Shown in pieces: positions 55,235-64,000 of a stretch of 64,000 nucleotides of DNA; the first letter of the stretch is position 1; every line of letters begins with the position of its first letter. The translations under genes were made by a program, and so were the position numbers. A model generated the notes under the pieces. It searched no databases, was not told the DNA's origin, and saw only the letters and a list, made by a program, of their open reading frames with translations. The stretch is from contig WOAB01000018.1 of the NCBI GenBank assembly GCA_027886185.1, forward strand, positions 434,001 through 498,000, in the 5' to 3' direction. The stretch comes from Rheum nobile (lineage: Eukaryota; Streptophyta; Magnoliopsida; Caryophyllales; Polygonaceae).

Positions 55235-55590
55235 GAAGACGAACGGAGAAGATAAATAATTGGAGAAAGGGGGTAAAAAAATAGTAAAGAAAGAAGATGA
55301 AAAGATTGGGAAATAGGAGGATTAAGATTAAAAATTTCACCATCTCAGAGATGGAAGAGTGGGGAGATGGGAGGAGGAAGAAGATGGGAGATTAAGGATA
55401 AAGATGAACAATAAAAAAAGGGAAAAAAATGATTAGTTTAAAAAAAGGGAGGTGTTAGCTACGCTCAATTTTTCTTTACTAAATAAGTTCAACTGCTCAC
55501 GCGTACAGAAAGCGAGAGCGGGATCTGAGGCTCGGCTATGCGAAGCGGGAGCGAGACCCAATGAACGGGTATCTGTATCAAATAGGTCTT
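55235..55590. other. Intergenic
   Basis: Purine-rich (GGAGAAAG-type) sequence, then a region with GCGAGAGCGGGA and GCGGGAGCGAGAC motifs (55510-55560) that recur inverted at 56835-56860. No gene. Confidence 0.5.
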
Positions 55591-55663
55591 GCACTCGCAA
55601 TGCGGGAGCGGGACTCTTTGTCACTTAATATGACAAAGAGTCTCGCTCCCGCATTGCGGGTGC
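55591..55663. repeat. Long inverted repeat, 32-bp stem and 9-base loop
   Basis: 55591-55622 pairs with 55632-55663. Only two positions deviate from perfect complementarity, and both could form G-U pairs in RNA. The loop is ACTTAATAT. The stem contains GCGGGAGCG and GACTCTTTGTC. It lies upstream of a plant-mobile-domain-like fragment and may belong to a transposon end or a foldback. Confidence 0.88.
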
Positions 55664-55796
55664 GTGGCCCTAGTGATTTTCGTCCGTTTTCCAACGGTCA
55701 GATTTTTTACCGTTGGAAATTTTGTCTATAAAATCCGAACTTTAAATCACAAAATTTTACACCATCTCTTCGATATTGATGCGTTTTAGCCATGTA

Positions 55797-56232
55797 GGTG
55801 GCCCTGGGACTGTGATACCCACTACATAGACTATTTTGAGGAGATTACTCATCCGTATGTGGATCCTACCTCCCAGCCACAAAATGTCATTCCCCGACCT
55901 CCAGTAGTTGATATCGATGTGGTATATGTTTTCTTAATTTTAAATGTTTACTACTTATGCATTAGTGTACGTAATATTAACATATTTAAATTATGCAGCG
56001 GGCGCAGATGGTGCTCGGGTTGACACGTGCCCGGTTGGATACCGACGGGATCACTGAGGGAGAGATGGCGTACCTTCTCAGTGTCATCCAGATATTGGCG
56101 GGACGCTCACCCGGTGTCAGATCCACCTCAGCGCGCATCACACATTTTTATGGAATCACAGTATGAGCACGGTCAGAGTAGCGGTGCAGGGGGCGATGAG
56201 GGAGAGGATGGACTCGACCCAACACATGAATA
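55797..56232 (+). pseudogene. Plant-mobile-domain-like gene fragment (C-terminal)
   Basis: From about 55800 a frame reads WPWDCDTHYIDYFEEITHPY, then PPVVDIDV. After an apparent intron (about 55924-55999) sequence reads VLGLTRARLDTDGITEGEMA. The end (MESQYEHGQSSGAGGDEG) reaches a stop at 56231. The THPYV and acidic-tail pattern resembles the C-terminal part of transposon-borne plant mobile domain (aminotransferase-like) proteins. The N-terminal part is missing. Tentative. Confidence 0.4.
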
Positions 56233-58229
56233 GAATTATTTTGAGTTTGTTTTAGTATTTTGTATATGATACATCTATTTTGTATATAATTTACCTATTG
56301 GGGTCTATTTGGAATTACGAATTTGATTCCCTATTTAATTTTCCTACCTTCAAAAGTATATTGATTATCTACATTTACTATTTCTTATCAAAGACAATCA
56401 ACGAATAACTAATAATCTCTACAAAAATGACTGTGTTATATGACCAAATTCATAAGGGGAAATTGAAGGCTTGTGTTTTATAAAGAATTTATTGAGTATT
56501 ATAAAGTTATAACTCTTCCTACCAACATTTGTTAAATTGAAGAATGAAATATTTTAAGTTAATATTAATTTATTTTTATAAAATAATCAAATTAACATTA
56601 ATCAATGTAACATTAATTTTATTTTATAATAATTAATGTAACATTTTTATTTTATTTTCATATAATAATGAATTTAACATTAATTTTAAATTTATAATAA
56701 TCATTTTTTCAATATTTCTCAAAGTTAATAAAAAAGTATAAAAACAACACAATATTTAATCAACACAAAGTCTCGCAGACCTCATAAAAATCGGATACCC
56801 TCAGTTTTAATACGCTTCCGTTTTTCGTGTGCGTGGCTTCGATCTCGCTCCCGTTTTTCGTGACCGTGAGTCTTTTGAGCGTAAACAGAAGAAAAAATAA
56901 ACATATCTAACGGTCGCATAAAAATATTACGATTATCGAAGAGTGGTGGTAGACTTATAGACTATAGCATACATTCAATTTTACAACTATACCCTTTTAA
57001 CTTTATTTAAAGTGTAAGACATATCCTACACCAATCGGCATAGGTGTAGTTTTCTCCCGAGAATTGTACCACTTTCAAATCCACCAAAGACCATAATTAA
57101 AGGTAGTCGGTCACGAGCCTTCAGCGTGCAAATTTTATTGGTATTTAATTTTCAGAATTCGAACTTGAGACCACTAATCTACTATATAACTACTAAACGC
57201 AAATACCAACTGAGTCATATGATGCTCCCAGAATAAGCCTGAATTTTACAATGCCACGTGGCGTCACGGTATTGAATTGGACACGTGACGGCCTGTGATT
57301 TTTTTAGATTTATTTATTTTAAAAATTAAAAAATTATAGTAATAAAATCTTACACTTGTCATACTAATATTATTTACAATAAAATCTTTTTAAAATGTAC
57401 AACAAAATATTATGTAATGATTCACCGATAATGCCTTGCCTTTTCAACTTGAGCATGAATCAAATAATGCTTAGTTTGTCCGGAGTTAGCTCTCCTGATA
57501 GCTATTGCTAAATTCTGAAGTTAATTTGGTGCATGCACTTTGGTTTTTAATTCGGGGACAATCTTTATTGTGACCGTTCACATTTGATTGTGTATTTGGA
57601 TGATTCTCCCAATAAAATCAAATCTTTCTCAACTATTTCCTTTCCTATTTGGTCAAATTTCGTTTCGTATTACGATTATTTTAACAAGTGTTTATTTTAA
57701 CCACGAAGAATTATGACTTATCATTTCCATTTCTGTATGGAATTCACGTTTGGCAACTATACGAAGGTTTACACGCTAATTACCATATATTATCTTCTTT
57801 TTATAGTATTTTTCCTTATATCCATTTATTCATATTTTAAATGAGAAGAAATATGAGATGAGAATGGACACTTAAGTACGAATGTGCCAATGAACACATA
57901 CAAGTAAGGATTCGCGAATATACATTCAAATTTAAGCAAATTTTAAAAATGCATAAGTTTGTGTCTGTATGTGTGTGAGTTTCCACTCATATAGTCACTC
58001 ACTTATTATAAAAAAAAAAATTATGCACACATAGACACAAACTTATTCACGTTCTAAGAGTGCATTAATTTATATTTATCAAAGTCATGCACATATAGAC
58101 AAAAATTAATGTACATACAGTCACAAACTTGTGAACACCCAAATTTACACTTTCTCACCTAAACGTTTATTCTCACGTGAAAAATAACTATTGTGAATCA
58201 AGTGAAGTATATGAATTTTTGAGAATTTT
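56140..58229 (+). repeat. 2.09-kb tandem duplication, copy 1
   Basis: Repeated head to tail at 58230-60319 with about a dozen differences by eye. It begins ACACATTTTT and ends GAATTTT. It contains the last codons of the plant-mobile-domain-like fragment, an AT-rich part, GCGGGAGCGAGA-type motifs and a Helitron-like 5' end (57178). No complete gene. Confidence 0.95.
57178..57300 (+). mobile_element. Helitron-like 5' end, copy 1
   Basis: It begins TCTACTATATAACTACTAAA preceded by A, as expected for Helitrons inserting between A and T. CACGTG G-boxes follow within 120 bp. The same module occurs at 59269, 60460 and 61408. Confidence 0.6.
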
Positions 58230-60319
58230 ACACATTTTTTATGGAATCACAGTATGAGCACGGTCAGAGTAGCGGTGCAGGGGGCGATGAGGGAGAGGAT
58301 GAACTCGACCCAACACATGAATAGAATTATTTTGAGTTTGTTTTAGTATTTTGTATATGATACATCTATTTTGTATATAATTTACCTATTGGGGTCTATT
58401 TGGAATTAAGAATTTGATTCCCTATTTAATTTTCCTACCTTCAAAAGTATATTGATTATCTACATTTACTATTTCTTATCAAAGACAATCAACGAATAAC
58501 TAATAATCTCTACAAAAATGACTGTGTTATATGACCAAATTCATAAGGGGAAATTGAAGGCTTGTGTTTTATAAAGAATTTATTGAGTATTATAAAGTTA
58601 TAACTCTTCCTACCAACATTTGTTAAATTGAAGAATGAAATATTTTAAGTTAATATTAATTTATTTTTATAAAATAATCAAATTAACATTAATCAATGTA
58701 ACATTAATTTTATTTTATAATAATTAATGTAACATTTTTATTTTATTTTCATATAATAATGAATTTAACATTAATTTTAAATTTATAATAATCATTTTTT
58801 CAATATTTCTCAAAGTTAATAAAAAAGTATAAAAACAACACAATATTTAATCAACACAAAGTCTCGCAGACCTCATAAAAATCGGATACCCTCAGTTTTA
58901 ATACGCTTCCGTTTTTCGTGTGCGTGGCTTCGATCTCGCTCCCGTTTTTCGTGACCGTGAGTCTTTTGAGCGTAAACAGAAGAAAAAATAAACATATCTA
59001 ACGGTCGCATAAAAATATTACGATTATCGAAGAGTGGTGGTAGACTTATAGACTATAGCATACATTCAATTTTACAACTATACCCTTTTAACTTTATTTA
59101 AAGTGTAAGACATATCCTACACCAATCGGCATAGGTGTAGTTTTCTCCCGAGAATTGTACCACTTGCAAATCCACCAAAGACCATAATTAAAGGTAGTCG
59201 GTCACGAGCCTTCAGCGTGCAAATTTTATTGGTATTTAATTTTCAGAATTCGAACTTGAGACCACTAATCTACTATATAACTACTAAACGCAAATACCAA
59301 CTGAGTCATATGACGCTCCCAGAATAAGCCTGAATTTTACAATGCCACGTGGCGTCACGGTATTGAATTGGACACGTGACGGCCTGTGATTTTTTTAGAT
59401 TTATTTATTTTAAAAATTAAAAAATTATAGTAATAAAATCTTACACTTGTCATACTAATATTATTTACAATAAAATCTTTTTAAAATGTACAACAAAATA
59501 TTATGTAATGATTCACCGATAATGCCTTGCCTTTTCAACTTGAGCATGAATCAAATAATGCTTAGTTTGTCCGGAGTTAGCTCTCCTGATAGCTATTGCT
59601 AAATTCTGAAGTTAATTTGGTGCATGCACTTTGGTTTTTAATTCGGGGACAATCTTTATTGTGACCGTTCACATTTGATTGTGTATTTGGATGATTCTCC
59701 CAATAAAATCAAATCTTTCTCAACTATTTCCTTTCCTATTTGGTCAAATTTCATTTCGTATTACGATTATTTTAACAAGTGTTTATTTTAATCACGAAAA
59801 GTTATGACTTATCATTTCCATTTCTGTATGGAATTCACGTTTGGCAACTATACGAAGGTTTACACGCTAATTACCATATATTATCTTCTTTTTATAGTAT
59901 TTTTCCTTATATCCATTTATTCATATTTTAAATGAGAAGAAATATGAGATGAGAATGGACACTTAAGTACGAATGTGCCAATGAACACATACAAGTAAGG
60001 ATTCGCGAATATACATTCAAATTTAAGCAAATTTTAAAAATGCATAAGTTTGTGTCTGTATGTGTGTGAGTTTCCACTCATATAGTCACTCACTTATTAT
60101 AAAAAAAAAATTATGCACACATAGACACAAACTTATTCACGTTCTAAGAGTGCATTAATTTATATTTATCAAAGTCATGCACATATAGACAAAAATTAAT
60201 GTACATACAGTCACAAACTTGTGAACACCCAAATTTACACTTTCTCACCTAAACGTTTATTCTCACGTGAAAAATAACTATTGTGAATCAAGTGAAGTAT
60301 ATGAATTTTTGAGAATTTT
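58230..60319 (+). repeat. 2.09-kb tandem duplication, copy 2
   Basis: Head-to-tail copy of 56140-58229. Single-base differences include GATGAACTCG for GATGGACTCG near 58300 and TGACGCTCCC for TGATGCTCCC near 59310. Copy 2 carries the Helitron-like 5' end at 59269. Confidence 0.95.
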
Positions 60320-60459
60320 GTCTTTTTGAAATTCTCTAGGATATGTGATAACATTAAGGAAAGAATATATCATTAATTTATGTCACTAGAGCATTAAACG
60401 CGTAAAGATCTCGTGCAATTTTTTGACATAGTCTTCCATATGGGATCCGTAATAACCAA

Positions 60460-61042
60460 TCTACTATATAACTACTAAACGCAAATACCAACTGAGCCAC
60501 GTGACGCTCCCAGAACGAGCCTGAATTTTACGCTGCCACGTGGTGTCACGGTATTGAATTGGACACGTGGCAGCCTGTGGTTTTTTAGATTTATTTATTT
60601 TAAAAATTAAAAAAATATAGTAATAAAATCCTACACTTGCCATACTAATATTGTTTACAATAAAATCTTTTCAAAATGTACAACAAAATATTCTGTAATA
60701 TTTGTATTATAAAATATACTATTACCTTATATATTAAGATCACGATCTTTTTTCCCTTCTTATCTGTCAATATTGCTTATCCAGCATAATATTGATTAAG
60801 TACATTTTCTTACCATATCTGAGATAATTTAATATCTTTACTCTTACTCTATTAATATCATATATATGATATATGATCCTTTTTATTCTAATATGTCATT
60901 AATTTAATATCCTTACTCTTACTCTAATAATATCATATATATGATATATGATCCTTTTTATTCTAATATGTCATTAAGTATTTAAATATCCTACCTAAAA
61001 CAGCAGAATTAAGAATTGATTGCGGTCGGGATATTCATCTAG
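60460..61042 (+). mobile_element. Candidate non-autonomous Helitron (583 bp)
   Basis: 5' end TCTACTATATAACTACTAAA preceded by A; 3' end TTCATCTAG followed by T, fitting A-TC...CTAG-T. No ORF. It contains three CACGTG motifs near the 5' end and a 75-bp tandem duplication at about 60826-60977. I do not see a strong hairpin just before CTAG, so the 3' end is tentative. Confidence 0.5.
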
Positions 61043-61407
61043 TGAATTTTGAATATGTACGTGCGTTCTAGCTAGCTTACCAATAGAGATCCACAGAAAA
61101 AATTTATTTTTTTAATTGTTGCGCGATAAATTTCCTATAGTGATGACGTTATTTGACTTTTAGGTTATCTACTCAATTTACTTATGAGATGGTGAGTTAG
61201 TGGTTGGGGATAAACAACGGCATTCCAAATTTATTTATCAGTTAGCGTGGTTCGTTATTGAGCAAATATTTATATATACTCACACTTACTAATACATATT
61301 TTATTATGTTTTTGAAATTAAAATGCATGTGTACGTCCGTGCTTTTGAAGTCATTCTTGTCAGATAAACTGGAAAGACTTAACAGTTTGATCAGACTAGC
61401 CTACTAA
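61043..61407. other. Intergenic
   Basis: AT-rich, no gene seen. Confidence 0.5.
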
Positions 61408-61530
61408 TCTACTATATAACTATTAAACGCAAATACCGACTGAGCCACGTGGCGCTCCCAGAATGAGCCCGAATTTTAAGTTGTCACGTAGCGTCACGAT
61501 ATTGAATTGGACATGTGGCAGCTTGTGGTT
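61408..61530 (+). mobile_element. Helitron-like 5' end, copy 4
   Basis: TCTACTATATAACTATTAAA followed by GAGCCACGTGGCGCTCCCAG. Diverged relative of the modules at 57178, 59269 and 60460. The end of this copy is not clear. Confidence 0.55.
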
Positions 61531-62937
61531 TTTTAAGATTTATTTTAAAAATAAAAAATCTACTATAATAGAATCATACACTTGTCATACGAATATTATT
61601 TGCAATAAAATATTTCCAAAATGTACAAAAAAATATTCTGTAATATTTGATTATCTTTTTCCAATATTGACCACATAATATTCTGTAATATTTATTTATG
61701 CACTATGCGAAAATAAATCTGCAATATTTTTTACATTAATCCTTTCCAAAATGGACCACAAAAAGATAAGACTAGGATCCGGAAGTTAGAGTCGCTAAAA
61801 GTAAACTTTATACAAAACAAAGGTGAAAACGTGTTATAAGTATAATGGTTTCTGACCAAAAATAAAATAAAATATTTTATATAACATATTATTGGTATGC
61901 ATAATCTTTTTTTAAAGTCGTTCAAAGCACGGAGTGTAATCTACTATATATCTACTAATCCAAAACCTTATGTGTCGCCATCACGTTTGATTTGCCTACA
62001 TGTCATCACTCATCTAACCATCATCCACTACATCATCCAACTATTAGGAAAAAAATAAAAAAAAAAGGATTATCAACTAAAAGAGCTACAAAATGTTCCG
62101 AAAAGATACGAAAAAACTAAAAATTATTTTCCATTTATAGAATAAGATAAGTTTTGATTATAGTAAGTAATCACAACCAATAAGATAGGTTTTTATTAGA
62201 TAATCTCAATTTATATGCGTAGGGAGTTTTTAACCCTTTATTTTCCTAAGTAATCTTGAATAGATAGAAAAGTCTATTTTTCACATATCTTATTTGATGG
62301 TGTAAGTAAATATATATCAACTAATCTTGCTATATCATCTTAAAACACTTATGAGTTTCACAAATCTTCTCTATAATTTTTCTACATATTGAAGCTATAC
62401 AATATTTTTACGATCAAGTTCACAAATTGCTTAAAATTGTAGATTTCTATCAAGAATATATAAAATATTATTGAAAAGATTCTCTCGAAGTCAATTAAGA
62501 TAAATCCAGTGTTTATGTTGTAGTAGTTTACTTACCAATTTCCATAACTAATGTATTTCGTAGAGTCTATTGAAAGTCATTTAAATCCAATTTATACGAA
62601 CTAAAGAGCATATAGTATGTTGTATTTATCAAGTGCATTGTTTATATATGTATTATATTATATTATAATATATATATATGCTCTTTCCTAATGTATTTTT
62701 ATCTTCAAACTACAACTCTATAAAATAGATAACCCACTTTAACATAATTGTAAACCAAATTTCATATGGGTCTAATCTTCACAGCGTATTTGTTAGATAT
62801 AATTTATCACTATTATTATTATTATTATTTAAAGTACTTATTGGTCGTAGTTAATATAGTTTGATCATCTTCACAAGTTATGGTTTTGTTAACTTTACAA
62901 CTTAAGTTCAGATACAAAACTATTTGAATTGATTTGT
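61531..62937. other. AT-rich sequence with a further Helitron-type start at 61940
   Basis: At 61940 TCTACTATATATCTACTAAT begins another, more diverged Helitron-like end. It could be the 5' end of the element that carries the helicase downstream. Between 62050 and 62937 I see no gene; there are short AT microsatellites around 62655-62670 and 62812-62828. Confidence 0.45.
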
Positions 62938-63955
62938 GATGCCAACTTATTATTTGGGATGAGCTCCGATGATGAATAGATTCTATTTTGAAGCATTAGA
63001 CATGATTTTAAAAGATATTCTATGGGCTACAAATCCCCTTAGTTCAGTACAACCTTTTGAAGAGAAAGTCGTAGTATTTGGTGGAGACTTTAGACAAATC
63101 CTACCCAATATCACAAAAGGAAGCACACAAGATATTATTTTTGCCACCATTAATTCCTCTTATTTGTGGGAATATTGCAAAATTCTTAATTTGACAAGAA
63201 ACACGAGGATTCAACAAGGTACATCTGATTATGATATCCAAGATGGTACTGTAGGCGATGACAAGATGGAGAAGCACAAATACAAATTCCTGATGAACTA
63301 TTGGTAAAGGATTATGACTTAGGATTTCAGCAATTATTAAGTTTGTTTATCCCTCTCTTTGGACAATCAATTGTCTCCAAAATACTTTGAAGAACGAGCA
63401 ATTCTTGCACCACCACATGAAGAGGTAGATAGAGTTAATAACTATATATTGTCTTTGTTACCAGGTAATGAAAAAGTCTATCTCAGTTCGGATAGCCTTT
63501 GCAAGACAGGTTTTATTACAGACAATGATGCAAGTGTTTATACTTCTGACTACTTGAAAAGTATTAGATGTTTTGGTGTCCCAAATCATGTATTGACCAT
63601 TCTTCAAGTTTATGCAATGGGACAAGATTGATAACCACGCAGCTCGGCAGTCATGTCATACAAGGAAGAACTATTTTAACTACAATATTAGACATATAGT
63701 TTTGAATCCTCGCATGCTCATGTCACCGTCAAATACTTCATACCCGTTCAAGTTTCAACGAAGACAATTTCTCTTGAGTGTCTGTTTTGCTATGACGATA
63801 AACAATAGCCAGGGCCAATCTCTTACAAATATCGGTTTGTATCTTTCACGTCCTGTTTTTGCTCATGGTCAGTTTTATGTTGCATCACTCATGGTCCGTT
63901 TTATGTTGCATCATCAAGAGTTACTAGCAAGAAAGGTTTGAAGATTTTGATATGG
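62938..63955 (+). pseudogene. Helitron Pif1-type helicase, C-terminal part
   Basis: It starts at the Walker B region (LIIWDE, with a frame break at the following Ala-Pro), then MMNRFYFEALD, VVFGGDFRQILP, NSSYLWEYCKILNLTRNTRI. After a stop and a shift near 63300 come KYFEERAILAPPHEEVDRVN, YILSLLPGNEKVYLSSDSL and GVPNHVLTI. A deletion and another shift near 63620 follow, then PRMLMSPSNTSYPFKFQRRQ, CFAMTINNSQGQSLTNIGLY and RPVFAHGQFYVAS. These are motifs III-VI of plant Helitron helicases. The Rep domain and Walker A are missing and several frames are broken, so it cannot drive transposition. Confidence 0.88.
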
Positions 63956-64000
63956 GACAAAAACAAAAAAAGATCTAATACTACTACCAATGTAGTATAC

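Noticed and set aside
55433..55624. 63-codon minus-strand ORF
   Set aside because: Low-complexity by-product of the GCGGGAGCG-rich inverted repeat region; no start context or homology.

Overview
The window is plant nuclear DNA, almost certainly from a eudicot. It holds a host cysteine-rich receptor-like kinase gene with the family's split-exon layout, embedded in dense and nested plant transposons: Ty1-copia Sirevirus-type, Ty3-gypsy chromovirus, a Mutator-like element, a CACTA/En-Spm element, Helitrons, MITEs and a possible SINE. There are no tRNA, rRNA, CRISPR or operon features. I cannot name the species.

Layout. 1-6901 is a Sirevirus-like copia element (A) on the plus strand: decayed pol, an intact env-position ORF with its own TATA box, repeated polypurine tracts and a 3' LTR. 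At 1-217 the tip of a related LTR lies in inverse orientation. 7735-12213 (minus) is a seven-exon receptor-like kinase with two DUF26 domains, a transmembrane segment and a kinase. Its exon 4 appears to be 2 bp short. About 13430-25850 is a Mutator-like element with two convergent genes: an Ulp1-protease-like gene (plus, decayed, both visible active-site residues replaced) and a MULE/FAR1-type transposase (minus, 761 codons, intact). GGTTCAT-based tandem arrays fill their introns and the space between their 3' ends. About 26618-29640 is the 5' part of a CACTA element carrying two exons of an ALDH10 aldehyde dehydrogenase and a broken TNP2-type transposase.

29700-35596 holds remnants of LTR elements: an LTR with primer-binding site and leader, a gypsy chromovirus lacking its integrase core, and a truncated copia element lodged in the gag. 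36299-36645 is an orphan last exon of a second receptor-like kinase. 38900-49399 is a full-length minus-strand Sirevirus-like element (B; 839-bp LTRs about 97% alike by eye). A 780-bp solo LTR with 5-bp target duplication sits in its pol, and B itself appears to lie inside an older LTR. 50405-55229 is a short, structurally complete derivative (C; perfect CAGTG duplication) that lost nearly all of pol but keeps a 282-codon gag-derived coiled-coil ORF. 55230-60319 holds a plant-mobile-domain-like fragment, a 32-bp-stem hairpin and a 2.09-kb nearly identical tandem duplication. 60320-64000 holds repeated Helitron-like 5' ends, a candidate 583-bp Helitron and a decayed Helitron helicase.

The only clearly host-type gene is the kinase. 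The best candidate for something unusual is the Mutator-like element: a preserved transposase faces a decayed, catalytically altered Ulp1-like partner, and one 7-bp motif has spread in one orientation through introns of both genes. Exon borders and domain calls come from reading splice signals and motifs by eye; no alignment or database search was run.
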